DNA of 64,000 nt, from contig NZ_WNKY01000001.1 of the NCBI RefSeq assembly GCF_009720825.1, positions 682,001-746,000 on the forward strand, in the 5' to 3' direction. Below are positions 7,223 through 15,577 of this stretch, piece by piece. The DNA comes from Duganella radicis (lineage in GTDB: Bacteria; Pseudomonadota; Gammaproteobacteria; Burkholderiales; Burkholderiaceae_D). Numbering within the stretch: the first letter of the stretch is position 1; every line of letters begins with the position of its first letter. A model generated the notes under the pieces. That model had not been told where the DNA came from. It worked only from the letters and a program-made list of their open reading frames with translations, and ran no database searches. Position numbers and translations under genes: made by a program.

Positions 7223-9535
7223 TCAATATGCCGTTTGCGTGTAAGGCCGCGCATTGGTCGCCTGGCCCCAGTCCTTGTTCGGCTGGCTGGACATGGTGAA
7301 TACCAGCTCGCCGCCAGCAGTGATCTGTTCATGGCGCAGATAGGTCTGGGCCAGCGGCTTGCCGTTCAGCGTCACGCCGGAAATGTAGATGTTCTCCTTG
7401 CTCAGGCCCACAGCGCGGATGGTGAAGCGCTTGCCGTTCGGGAGGTTCATCACGGCCTTGTCCAGGAACGGGCGGCCGATCACGTACTCGTTGCTGCCCG
7501 GCGCTACCGGATAGAAGCCCAGCGCGGTGAAGGCCAGCCAGGCCGACATCTGCCCCAGATCGTCATTGCCCGACAATCCCGCCGGTGTGGCGTTGTACTG
7601 CGAGGCCACCACCTGCGTCAGGCGCTGCTGCGTCTTCCACGGCGCGCCGGCGTAGTTGTACAGGTAGGCCACGTGATGCGACGGCTCGTTGCCGTGCGCG
7701 TAGTGACCGATCAGGCCGGAGATGTCTTCCATGTGCGCGTAGACGTTGTCGTCCACCTTGGCGTCGAACACCTGATCGATCTTGTTTTGCAAGCCGGCGT
7801 CGCCGCCCAGCATCTTGATCAGGCCCGCGTTATCATGCGGCATATACCATGAGTACTGCCACGCGCTACCCTCGGTGTAGTCGCTACCGAAGTTGGATTG
7901 CACCGGATTGAAAGGCTCGCGGAAGCTGCCGTCCGATTTCTTCGCGCGCAGGAAACCGGTCTTCACATCGAACGAGTTGCGGTAGTTCTGGGCACGCTGG
8001 TAGTAGCGGGCGGCGATGTCCTTCTTGCCCATCTTCTCCGCCATGCGCGCGATGGTCCAGTCGTCGAACGCATATTCCACTGTCTTGGATGCGGCTTCCG
8101 GCTCCAGGTCGATCGGCACGTAGCCCAGTTTCATGTAGTGCTGCAAACCGCCGTAAGGCCCATATTCCGCGCTGGCTGTCATGGCTTTCAACGCCTCTTC
8201 GGCATCGAAGCCTTTCAGGCCTTTCATGTACGCGTCGGCGATCACCGGCACCGCGTGATAGCCGATCATGCACCACGTCTCCAGGCCATGGAAGGCCCAC
8301 ACCGGCAAGATGCCGTACGGACTATGCTTTTGCGATTCCACCAGCGAACGCACAAAGTCCACATTGCGCTGCTCCGGCTGGATCAGCGTCAGCAAGGGAT
8401 GCAGCGCGCGGTAGGTATCCCACAGTGAGAAGGTGGAGTGATAACGGAAGCCGTTCGCCTGATGCACCTGATTGTCCGGCCCACGGTAACGTCCATCGCG
8501 ATCCATGAACAGGCTGGGGGCAAGCATGCTGTGATACAGCGCGGTGTAAGCCATCTTGCGCATCTCCGGCCCGGCCTCGATGGTCACAGCGCCCAGCGCC
8601 TCATTCCATGCGGCGCTGGCCTTGGCGCGTTCCGCGTCAAAGTCCCAGCCTGGCATCTCCGCGAGATTGGCGATGGCGCCGTCCTCGCTCACGCCCGATA
8701 TCGCCACCTTCACCTGCAACTGGCCATCGGCCGGCACACCGAATTCCAGCGCGCCGACCAGCGCCTTGCCCTCCACCACGGTCTGCGTGGCGGGACCGGC
8801 AAAGCCTTTGTATTCAACGTCGCGCTCCATATTGCGCAGGGAGCGCGCGGTCAGCGGATGCGAGAACTGGATCGCGAAGTACAGCTGACGCCCAGCCGCC
8901 CAGCCGCGCGTCTCGCGCATGCCGGTGATCAGCGTGCTGTCGCGCACTCGCAGGCGCGACCACAGATTCTTGGCGGCGTAATCGTAAATGCTGGCGCGCA
9001 GGTCCAGCATCACCTTGGCCTCCGCCCCCTTGGCGTAGCGATAGCGATGCAGGCCAACCCGTTCGCTGGCGGTCAGCTCCACATTCACATCGTTGTCCGA
9101 CAGTCGCACCGCGTAATAACCCGGCTCCGCGCGTTCTTCCTTGTGGCTGAAGCGCGAGCGATAGCCGCTGAACGGCCGCTCGGGATAGCCCGGCTCCCAT
9201 TTGGTCTCGGCGCTGTAAGGCATCAGCAGCACGTCGCCCAGGTCGGAATGGCCGCTGCCGGAAAAATGGGTGTGGGAAAAGCCAAGGATGGAATCGTCGT
9301 CGTAGCGGTAACCGGCCGCCCACGGATAGCTCTGGCGGAATGGCCGCACCTGCGTATCGGGGCTGAGCTGCACCATGCCGAACGGCCGCGTGGCGCCGGG
9401 GAAGGTGTGGCCGTCGCCGCCAGTGCCGATGAACACATCGACCGCCGCCGCAGGCGTGGATTGGGCGGTGGCGATCGCCGGAATGGCCAGGACCAGCGCT
9501 GCCGCGCCAGCCGAAAGGAGTTTAGTCGCGCTCAT
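7223..9535 (-). CDS. GH92 family alpha-1,2-mannosidase, exported
   Basis: A 770-aa exported glycosidase. A signal peptide (MSATKLLSAGAAALVLAIPA, ending near ATAQS) is followed by the GH92 N-domain signature with GTGGDGHTFPGATRPFGMVQ and GFSHTHFSGSGHSD. The catalytic (alpha/alpha)6 part has EGSAWQYSWYMPHD, GNEPSHHVAYLYNYAG and GNDDLGQMSAW, as in calcium-dependent exo-alpha-mannosidases. Expected role: removing terminal mannose from N-glycan-like or mannan substrates in the periplasm or outside. Length is normal for the family. The ATG lacks a strong SD. It follows the RpiR regulator gene by 73 bases, and a 7-bp dyad (9594-9615) lies at that junction. Confidence 0.93.
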   Translation of the reverse strand: MSATKLLSAGAAALVLAIPAIATAQSTPAAAVDVFIGTGGDGHTFPGATRPFGMVQLSPDTQVRPFRQSYPWAAGYRYDDDSILGFSHTHFSGSGHSDLGDVLLMPYSAETKWEPGYPERPFSGYRSRFSHKEERAEPGYYAVRLSDNDVNVELTASERVGLHRYRYAKGAEAKVMLDLRASIYDYAAKNLWSRLRVRDSTLITGMRETRGWAAGRQLYFAIQFSHPLTARSLRNMERDVEYKGFAGPATQTVVEGKALVGALEFGVPADGQLQVKVAISGVSEDGAIANLAEMPGWDFDAERAKASAAWNEALGAVTIEAGPEMRKMAYTALYHSMLAPSLFMDRDGRYRGPDNQVHQANGFRYHSTFSLWDTYRALHPLLTLIQPEQRNVDFVRSLVESQKHSPYGILPVWAFHGLETWCMIGYHAVPVIADAYMKGLKGFDAEEALKAMTASAEYGPYGGLQHYMKLGYVPIDLEPEAASKTVEYAFDDWTIARMAEKMGKKDIAARYYQRAQNYRNSFDVKTGFLRAKKSDGSFREPFNPVQSNFGSDYTEGSAWQYSWYMPHDNAGLIKMLGGDAGLQNKIDQVFDAKVDDNVYAHMEDISGLIGHYAHGNEPSHHVAYLYNYAGAPWKTQQRLTQVVASQYNATPAGLSGNDDLGQMSAWLAFTALGFYPVAPGSNEYVIGRPFLDKAVMNLPNGKRFTIRAVGLSKENIYISGVTLNGKPLAQTYLRHEQITAGGELVFTMSSQPNKDWGQATNARPYTQTAY

Positions 9536-9593
9536 CCCGACTTTATAGCGCCTGCCCTGTTCACGGTCAATCCGGAAAACGAATAAGGGCGAA

Positions 9594-9615
9594 TGTTTAG
9601 TAAATCAGCTAAACA
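9594..9615. promoter_or_regulatory. dyad between the RpiR gene and GH92 mannosidase
   Basis: TGTTTAG (9594-9600), 8 nt, CTAAACA (9609-9615) is a perfect 7-bp inverted repeat. It overlaps the RpiR stop codon and lies about 60 bases upstream of the mannosidase start. It could be an RpiR operator for GH92, or an inefficient terminator. The surrounding DNA is noticeably more AT-rich than the coding regions. Confidence 0.4.
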
Positions 9616-10496
9616 AGATAATCGGCAATGACGTCATTCAGGCGCGCCGCCTTCTTCAGATTGGCCTTGTTCGACACCATCAGCGACACTACCAGCGCTT
9701 CAATGACGGCCACCGCCGCCACGCCGCTACTCGGCAGCACGCCGTGCGAACTGCTGGCGTACAGCACATGATCCGACAAGCTCACCATCGGCGCCGACGG
9801 GCTATCGGTAATCGACACCACGCTGGCCTTCTGGCTGCGCGCGAACTGCGCCAGCCGCATGGCATCGCTGGAATAGCGCGGGAAGGACAACACCACCAGC
9901 ACATCGCCGCGGCGCATGTGCACCAGCTGGCCGGCCGCCACCTCGGTGCCGCCGGCCACCGCCAGCTCCACCACATGCTGGCAGAACGGCTGCAAATGCA
10001 GCGTCAGCATCGAAGCCAGGCAGGACGACATGCCCAATCCCAGCACATACACCGTACGCGCCCGGCTGATTTTATTGGCCACCACATCCAGCACCTGCGG
10101 CGAATGGGCGCCATGCGTGATGGCGAGATTGGCCTTGGCCTGTTCGAGACTGGCGTCGCCGGCGGACAGCGATGCCTTGCGGCGGGCGATCGAGGTGCGC
10201 AGTTTTTCAACCGGCTGCATCGCCGTGTGCAGCGTTTCGGCCAGCGCGCTGCGCATGGCGCCATAGCTGGCGAAGCCAATGTCGCGGGCAAAACGGCTGA
10301 TGGTGGCGGTCGAAACCTGGCAGCCCTCCGCCATCTCCTCGATCTTGAGGGCGGTCCCGCGCATCGGGTTGCGCATCAGGTAATCCGCGATGCTGCGGTG
10401 GGAGGCCGAGCCCTCGGCCCGCACGCTGGCCAGCACTTTGCCTAGCGCCGATTGTACAAACGCGACGTCCGTCGGAACCGATCTACCTGCTGTCAT
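9609..10496 (-). CDS. MurR/RpiR-family transcriptional regulator with SIS domain
   Basis: A 295-aa cytoplasmic regulator. The N-terminal RpiR-type helix-turn-helix is seen in MRGTALKIEEMAEGCQVS followed by TATISRFARDIGFASYG (about residues 45-80). A SIS domain spans about residues 125-265 (TVYVLGLGMSSCLASMLTLHL, then GDVLVVLSFPRYSSDAMRLA); this fold binds phosphosugars. Expected effector: a sugar phosphate. Its position immediately upstream of the GH92 mannosidase, same strand, suggests control of mannose-glycan use. The stop codon forms part of a dyad that could be its own operator. Confidence 0.9.
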   Translation of the reverse strand: MTAGRSVPTDVAFVQSALGKVLASVRAEGSASHRSIADYLMRNPMRGTALKIEEMAEGCQVSTATISRFARDIGFASYGAMRSALAETLHTAMQPVEKLRTSIARRKASLSAGDASLEQAKANLAITHGAHSPQVLDVVANKISRARTVYVLGLGMSSCLASMLTLHLQPFCQHVVELAVAGGTEVAAGQLVHMRRGDVLVVLSFPRYSSDAMRLAQFARSQKASVVSITDSPSAPMVSLSDHVLYASSSHGVLPSSGVAAVAVIEALVVSLMVSNKANLKKAARLNDVIADYLV

Positions 10497-10567
10497 GCCG
10501 CACCAGTTGTCTTAAAAAGGTGTAAGCATACGTACATTTCAGGCAACTGTGAACCTAGTATTATCCC

Positions 10568-11788
10568 TTAACGATACCAAGGGCGCGTAATCTTCAATGG
10601 CCGCACGTCCATCCGCACGTTGAGGATGGTGTAGGCATCCGTGGTGGCGGATTCATAACCGACGCTGCTGGCGTCGCGCGACAGCTTGAATTCGAAGCCC
10701 AGATCCTCGCGCGCCTCGCCCGGCGGCGCGGTGGCGATGCCGATCGCCTCGTTGCTGGTGTTGTTAATCAGCTTCTCCATCATCACCAGCACCATGTTAT
10801 GCGCCAGGATGTCGGCTGTGTAGACCTGCTCATTCAGGAACGGTTTGGCCGGGTCCAGCTTGCCGTCCACCTTGTCCGCCGACGGCATGTACTGGCCGGT
10901 GGCGAGATTGTAACGGTCGCCGCGATCGAGGTAGCTGATACGGGCGTTGGTCAGGTTGAACTCCTTGATGTCGCCGTTGGTGGTGGCCTTGGTCAGGTCC
11001 AGCAGCAGCGCGCCCTGGTAGCCGATGATCTCCACTTCACGTTTGGCGTTGATGACCATCGCCGTGTTTTCATCGATGCCGAGACCGAGCTTGTAATTCT
11101 TCTTCAGCATGGCCGGCAGCATGCGGGCGAAGCGCCCACGCGCCAGCAGATGCTGGTCGACGAAGACGTCGGTGCCGACGAAGCCGAGGCCCGGCGCCAG
11201 TTCGCGGCCGTCATTGACGCCGGCCGCCAGCGTGCCGAGCACCGTCCTCGCTTCGTAATACATGGTGCTGCTCATGATGGCCGCACCGGCGCTGCTGCCG
11301 CCGATCACGCCACCTTTGTTGTAGACATCCCAGATCGCTTGCAGCACAGCGGTGCGCGAACCGTCCGGACGCACCAGCGCCTTGGTGATCAGGCCCTGGT
11401 CGCCGCCGGCGAAGTAGACGCCGCCCGCCTCGCGGATGGAACGTGCCAGTGTCTCGTCTTCGGCGGCGCGCTGGTAGTCGCTGTTCTTCAGCTTCACCGC
11501 CACTGGCACCGCGAAAGCCGTGGCGCCAAATTTATTCAGCGTGTTCACCAGGTTGGTGCCGGATCGCTCCGGATTGCCGGCCGCGCTGGGCATGACCGCG
11601 ATGCGCGCGCCCTTGCCGCCGGCCAGCTGCACCAGGCGTTCCCAAATGATGGTGTTATCAGGACGGACCGCGCCGCCCGCGATCAGCAGGTTGCCCTGCG
11701 GCGGCGCCTCGGCCGCGTTTGAAATCTGCATGCACAGCGCCAACAGCGGCACGCAGATCATGCGAACCGCTTTAACAAAACTCGTCAT
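10568..11788 (-). CDS. exported cyanophycinase (peptidase S51)
   Basis: Cyanophycinases cleave the storage polymer multi-L-arginyl-poly-L-aspartate to beta-Asp-Arg dipeptides. This 406-aa protein has a signal peptide (MTSFVKAVRMICVPLLALCM, ending near SNAAEA), NLLIAGGAV at the domain start, the serine nucleophile motif GVIGGSSAGAAIMS and a DQHLLARGRFARML segment, as in S51 proteases. It is longer than intracellular CphB (about 270 aa) and closer in size to secreted CphE-type enzymes. Its start has AAGGA a few bases upstream. It lies 42 bases downstream of the DauR-like regulator, probably in one operon. No cyanophycin synthetase is in the window, so the substrate may come from other cells; another peptide substrate is possible. 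Confidence 0.88.
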   Translation of the reverse strand: MTSFVKAVRMICVPLLALCMQISNAAEAPPQGNLLIAGGAVRPDNTIIWERLVQLAGGKGARIAVMPSAAGNPERSGTNLVNTLNKFGATAFAVPVAVKLKNSDYQRAAEDETLARSIREAGGVYFAGGDQGLITKALVRPDGSRTAVLQAIWDVYNKGGVIGGSSAGAAIMSSTMYYEARTVLGTLAAGVNDGRELAPGLGFVGTDVFVDQHLLARGRFARMLPAMLKKNYKLGLGIDENTAMVINAKREVEIIGYQGALLLDLTKATTNGDIKEFNLTNARISYLDRGDRYNLATGQYMPSADKVDGKLDPAKPFLNEQVYTADILAHNMVLVMMEKLINNTSNEAIGIATAPPGEAREDLGFEFKLSRDASSVGYESATTDAYTILNVRMDVRPLKITRPWYR

Positions 11789-11830
11789 ACATTGTTCCTT
11801 GTCTCAGGTAAGGCGCCGCTTGCCGGAGAT

Positions 11831-12520
11831 TTATTCGCGGCGGCGCAACTGTTCCATGTAATTATAAATGGTGAAGCGCGACACGCGCAGCGCCGCTGCG
11901 GCACGCTCCACGCCCCCCTTCACGATGAACAGGCCGCGCCGCTGCATGGCATCCACCGCTTGTATCCTGCCTTCGCGCGTCAAGGCCTCGGCACTGCCGC
12001 CCGGACCGACGGCGGCGCTGATAATCTCCTGCATCAGCGCATCCATTTGCGATTCAGCCGCCGGCGCCGGCGGCGCCACCGCCTGCACCATCGGCTTAAG
12101 CATCTGCGACAGCCAGCCATGCGCCGCCTGGAAGCCTGACAGGTCGGCGTTCAGACACAAGGTGGCAAACGGCTCGCCGCCCGCATCGCGGAAGATGGCG
12201 GAGGCGGAGCGCAGCTCGCGCCCATCCGCCGTCACTGTCACATAATCCTCCACGATGCTGTGTACCGCGCCATCCTTCGACTTGATGCGCGTTGCCGCCG
12301 CAAAGCCCTTGTCGTTCTGCGGTCCTTCCAGCACCGAGCTGCCGACGCCGCGGCCCGAGATATGGCCATTGGCGATAGCGATCACCGAGTTCTCGGGCTT
12401 GCTCACATCGTGCAGCACCACCTCCAGATGCGGCCCCGCCATGGCGGCCAGCATCGGCACCAGCGGCCGTAAGGCGTTAATGACAGCCGCGCGCTCGGCG
12501 GCTAATGAAACAGCTTTCAT
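11831..12520 (-). CDS. YheO/DauR-like PAS-HTH transcriptional regulator
   Basis: A 229-aa regulator. Residues about 15-130 match the YheO-like PAS domain (PHLEVVLHDVSKPENSVIAI, GHISGRGVGS), and the C-terminus carries a helix-turn-helix (GGVERAAAALRVSRFTIYNY, about residues 198-220). The best-known relative is DauR of Pseudomonas aeruginosa, which controls D-arginine catabolism. It is divergent from the ridA-dipeptidase-amidohydrolase-permease operon and leads into the cyanophycinase gene. Because cyanophycin breakdown releases arginine, an arginine- or dipeptide-responsive role is a reasonable inference. Two perfect inverted repeats lie in the 86-base intergenic region. Confidence 0.87.
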   Translation of the reverse strand: MKAVSLAAERAAVINALRPLVPMLAAMAGPHLEVVLHDVSKPENSVIAIANGHISGRGVGSSVLEGPQNDKGFAAATRIKSKDGAVHSIVEDYVTVTADGRELRSASAIFRDAGGEPFATLCLNADLSGFQAAHGWLSQMLKPMVQAVAPPAPAAESQMDALMQEIISAAVGPGGSAEALTREGRIQAVDAMQRRGLFIVKGGVERAAAALRVSRFTIYNYMEQLRRRE

Positions 12521-12527
12521 CGCATCC

Positions 12528-12540
12528 CAACAATTTGTTG
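12528..12540. promoter_or_regulatory. palindrome beside the DauR-like gene start
   Basis: CAACAA, T, TTGTTG is a perfect 6+1+6 palindrome starting 8 bases upstream of the regulator's ATG on the other strand. It is a candidate autoregulatory operator for the PAS-HTH protein. Its half-site differs from that of the dyad at 12567. Confidence 0.35.
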
Positions 12541-12566
12541 ATTCATTCGTTTATTTTCCCATTTTT

Positions 12567-12585
12567 TAAACAAACTGTTTATAAT
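12567..12585 (+). promoter_or_regulatory. ridA promoter -10 overlapped by a dyad
   Basis: TAAACA (12567-12572), AAC, TGTTTA (12576-12581) is a perfect 6-bp dyad. It overlaps a consensus TATAAT at 12580-12585, the likely -10 of the ridA operon. No good -35 is visible at the right distance, which fits an activator-dependent promoter. AAAGGAG at 12594-12600 then serves the ATG at 12607. Confidence 0.5.
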
Positions 12586-12606
12586 TTTTTGCCAAAGGAG
12601 ACCGTC

Positions 12607-13053
12607 ATGACACTCAAACACTTCACCGCCGCACTGGCCTTGCTCACCTGCACAGCCGCCACCAACGCCGCCGATGCGGAGTTCTACAACAAGGGCAACC
12701 CACCGGGACGCCCGTTCTCGCTGGCGGTGCGCACCGGCGATCTGGTCTTCCTGTCCGGCCAGTTGGGCACCGACGACAAAGGCCTGGTGCCCGGCGGCTT
12801 TGAAGCGCAGTCGCGCAAGGCCATGGACAACGTGGCCGACATCCTGAAGGGCATGGGTCTGGGCATGGACAATGTCGTCAAGTGCACCATCATGATGGCC
12901 GACATGAGCAAGTGGGGAGACTTCAACAAGGTCTATGTCAGCTACTTCAAGCCGGGCCGCCTGCCGGCGCGCAGCGCGCTGGGCGCCAACGGCCTGGCGC
13001 TGGGCGGCGAGGTGGAAGTGGAATGCGTGGCCTACGCACCGACAAATAAATAA
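12607..13053 (+). CDS. exported RidA-family protein
   Basis: RidA proteins hydrolyse reactive enamine/imine intermediates, classically in the cytoplasm. This 148-aa member begins with an apparent signal peptide (MTLKHFTAALALLTCTAATN, ending AADAEF). The RidA body follows: VFLSGQLGTD, FEAQSRKAMDNVADILKGMG, then PARSALGANGLALGGEVEVE with the conserved arginine and late glutamate. The start at 12607 has AAAGGAG directly upstream; an upstream in-frame start at 12505 would run through the AT-rich promoter. It heads a four-gene operon and is 10 bases from the dipeptidase gene. An exported RidA next to exported amidohydrolases suggests periplasmic handling of amino-acid-derived imines or amides. Confidence 0.88.
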   Translation: MTLKHFTAALALLTCTAATNAADAEFYNKGNPPGRPFSLAVRTGDLVFLSGQLGTDDKGLVPGGFEAQSRKAMDNVADILKGMGLGMDNVVKCTIMMADMSKWGDFNKVYVSYFKPGRLPARSALGANGLALGGEVEVECVAYAPTNK

Positions 13054-13063
13054 CGGAGCAAGC

Positions 13064-14200
13064 ATGACCGACCGCCGTACCTTCCTGCACAGCGCAGCCG
13101 CCGCCGGCCTGGCCTCGCTGGGCATTCCCGCCCACGCCGCCCCATCGCTGCGCGACAGGCGCCCGCTCATCATCGATGCGCTGGGCAGCATCGACAACGT
13201 CAACCTGCCGGCCGCCATCCGCGATAGCGCCGCCAGCGATTTTGGCATCGACGCGCGCGCACTGGCGGACGCAAAAGCCTCCGGCCTGAACGCCTTCAAC
13301 ATGACCATCGGCTATGTGTTCGGCGACGGCGATCCGTACGAAAAAACGCTGGCCGATGTACAAGCCTGGAACGCCTTCATTCAGAGGAAGTCCGCCGACC
13401 TGCTGCTGGTGCGCGGCGCGGCCGATATCAAACGCGCGCAGGCCGATGGCCGCATCGGCATCATCCTCGGTTTCCAGAACGCCGCCATGATGGGCAAGGA
13501 CGCGCGCCGCGTGGAGGTCTTCGCCAAGGGCGGCGTGCGCGTGATCCAACTGACCTACAACGGCCCGAACCAGCTGGGCGACGGCTCCATGGTGCCGACC
13601 AACAAAGGACTGTCGGACTTCGGCCATGACGTGGTGGCGGAACTGAACCGCCACCGCATCCTGGTGGACCTGAGCCACAGTGGCGAGCAAATCTGCCTCG
13701 ATGCCGCCGCCGCGTCGAAGGCGCCGATCATCATCAGCCACACCGGCTGCCGCGCCGTGGCCGACCTGCCACGCAATAAGACCGATAAGGAGCTGCGGCT
13801 GGTCGCCGAAAAAGGTGGTTTTGTCGGCATTTACTTCATGCCCTTCCTGGCCGTGGGCCGGCAGCCGATGGCGACGGACCTGATCACCCACATGGAGCAC
13901 GCCATCAACATCTGCGGCGAAGACCACGTTGGCATCGGCACCGACGGCACCGTGCCGCGGATCGACGACATGAAGACTTACATGAAGGATCTGGAAGACG
14001 AAGTGCGCCAGCGCCGTGCCGCCGGCATCAGCGCCCCGGGCGAGCGTCCTGACATCGTGCCCTTCCTGCCGGACCTGGTGGGCAGGGACAAATTCTGGAA
14101 ACTGGCCGACCTGCTCGCCAAGCGTGGCCACAGCAACAGCCGCATTGAAAAAATCCTCGGCACGAACTTCCTGCGCGTAGCCGATGCGGTATGGAGCTAA
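13064..14200 (+). CDS. M19 membrane-dipeptidase homologue with altered metal site, Tat-type signal
   Basis: A 378-aa exported protein. MTDRRTFLHSAAAAGLASLG has twin arginines and a hydrophobic stretch, suggesting Tat export. The fold matches peptidase M19 (renal dipeptidase): DLSHSGEQ with H205, ISHTGCRAV with H226 and GIGTDGTVPR. Two usual zinc-ligand positions differ: the N-terminal HxD motif (DGHND in classical enzymes) is replaced by DALGSIDN from residue 38, and the bridging glutamate is Q138 in GFQN. A mononuclear or different chemistry is therefore possible. The gene is 10 bases after ridA and 1 base before the amidohydrolase. A dipeptide product of the cyanophycinase is one possible substrate. 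Confidence 0.85.
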   Translation: MTDRRTFLHSAAAAGLASLGIPAHAAPSLRDRRPLIIDALGSIDNVNLPAAIRDSAASDFGIDARALADAKASGLNAFNMTIGYVFGDGDPYEKTLADVQAWNAFIQRKSADLLLVRGAADIKRAQADGRIGIILGFQNAAMMGKDARRVEVFAKGGVRVIQLTYNGPNQLGDGSMVPTNKGLSDFGHDVVAELNRHRILVDLSHSGEQICLDAAAASKAPIIISHTGCRAVADLPRNKTDKELRLVAEKGGFVGIYFMPFLAVGRQPMATDLITHMEHAINICGEDHVGIGTDGTVPRIDDMKTYMKDLEDEVRQRRAAGISAPGERPDIVPFLPDLVGRDKFWKLADLLAKRGHSNSRIEKILGTNFLRVADAVWS

Positions 14201-14201
14201 G

Positions 14202-15536
14202 ATGAAATTGAAATATGCAGTCATCGCCCTCGCCGCCTTATGCGCCAGCGTGCAGGCCAACACCCAGCAGGAACGCCTCGATAAACTGAATGGCAAGGCG
14301 CTGGGCCGCGTGATTTACCGTGGCGTCACGCTGATCGACGGCACCGCCGCCGCGCCGCGCGCCCACATGGCCCTCATCGTCAAGGATGACCGCATCGAAG
14401 CCGTGCTGCCAGCCACCCAGCTGACAGCGCAGCAGGCCGAAGGGGCGCGGGTGGTCGACGCCAGCGGCCAGTACGTGCTGCCAGGCCTGATCGACTCGCA
14501 CGTCCACTACGCCACCAACCCGGACCGCCCTTACGCCGAAGCGGAATTGAAGCGCAATATTTATGGCGGCGTGACCGGCGTGCGCGACATGGCCGGCGAT
14601 GCCCGCGAGCTGGCCGGCCTGTCGCGCGACGCGCTGCTAAACCGCATTCCATCGCCGGACGTGTTCTATGCCTCGCTGGTGGCCGGCCCGAGCTTCTTCA
14701 AGGACCCGCGCACTGTGGTGGCGGCGCTGGGCACGCAGCCGGGCACTGTGCCATGGCTGTACGCGGTCGACGACAAGACCGAACTGCCGCTGGCCGTCGC
14801 CCAGGCGCGCGGCACCGGCGCCACCGGCATGAAAATCTACGCCAACCTGCCCGGCACACTGGTGCGCAAGCTGATCGCGGAAGCGAAAGCGCAGCACTTC
14901 CCGGTATGGACGCACATGCAGGTCTACCCTGCTTCGCCCTACGATTCGCTGGGCGCGACCTCCGTCTCGCACGTCTGCATGATCGCGCGCCATGTGCGCG
15001 AAGCCGGCAAATCGGCCTATGGCCACAGCGGCGAGCCATCGTACGAAGGCCTGAACGCGGAAGATCCGGGCATCCAACGGTACATCGCCGCGCTGGCGAA
15101 GTCCGGCACCATCATGGACGCCACTCTGAGCGTGTACAAGAGCGACGGCCCGCACTGCCACATCGGACTGGCCGGTGACATCACGCGCGCCATGCACAAG
15201 GCGGGCATCAAGATCATTGCCGGCACCGACACCGACAACACCGGCGAAGACCCGTTCCCGGTGGTGGACCACGAGCTGGAAAAACTGGTGAAGTACGCCG
15301 GCTTCACGCCGCAGGAAGCCATCATCGCCGCCACCGCCAACGCCGCGGAAGCCTTGGGCAAGCAGCGGGAATTCGGCACGCTGGAAGTGGGCAAGTACGC
15401 CAACATGGTGTTCCTGCGCCAGGACCCGCTACAGGACATCGCCAACCTGCGCTCCGTGGTGCTGACCGTGAAGCGCGGCCACGAGTTTGCGCGCGCCGAT
15501 TACAAGTTCGTGCCTTTGCCTGTGCACGAAGACTGA
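14202..15536 (+). CDS. exported metal-dependent amidohydrolase
   Basis: A 444-aa protein with a signal peptide (MKLKYAVIALAALCASVQA). It has the amidohydrolase-superfamily pattern: LPGLIDSHVHY with the HxH ligands, GMKIYANLP with a lysine that may be carboxylated, VWTHMQVYP, VSHVCMIARH and AGTDTDN with the late aspartate. All metal-ligand positions expected for an imidazolonepropionase/prolidase-like enzyme are present, unlike the M19 gene before it. Substrate unknown; Xaa-Pro or N-acyl amino acid hydrolysis are options. The ATG follows the dipeptidase stop by one base, so translation is probably coupled. A hairpin (15539-15568) separates it from the permease. Confidence 0.87.
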   Translation: MKLKYAVIALAALCASVQANTQQERLDKLNGKALGRVIYRGVTLIDGTAAAPRAHMALIVKDDRIEAVLPATQLTAQQAEGARVVDASGQYVLPGLIDSHVHYATNPDRPYAEAELKRNIYGGVTGVRDMAGDARELAGLSRDALLNRIPSPDVFYASLVAGPSFFKDPRTVVAALGTQPGTVPWLYAVDDKTELPLAVAQARGTGATGMKIYANLPGTLVRKLIAEAKAQHFPVWTHMQVYPASPYDSLGATSVSHVCMIARHVREAGKSAYGHSGEPSYEGLNAEDPGIQRYIAALAKSGTIMDATLSVYKSDGPHCHIGLAGDITRAMHKAGIKIIAGTDTDNTGEDPFPVVDHELEKLVKYAGFTPQEAIIAATANAAEALGKQREFGTLEVGKYANMVFLRQDPLQDIANLRSVVLTVKRGHEFARADYKFVPLPVHED

Positions 15537-15538
15537 GT

Positions 15539-15568
15539 TATGCGAGAATCAACTTTTAATCTCGCATA
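15539..15568 (+). promoter_or_regulatory. hairpin between amidohydrolase and permease
   Basis: TATGCGAGA (15539-15547), 12 nt, TCTCGCATA (15560-15568) is a perfect 9-bp inverted repeat. It fills the gap between the amidohydrolase stop and the permease ATG at 15578. It may lower permease expression relative to the upstream genes, or act as a partial terminator or processing site. No T-run follows. Confidence 0.4.
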
Positions 15569-15577
15569 GGCAAGAAG

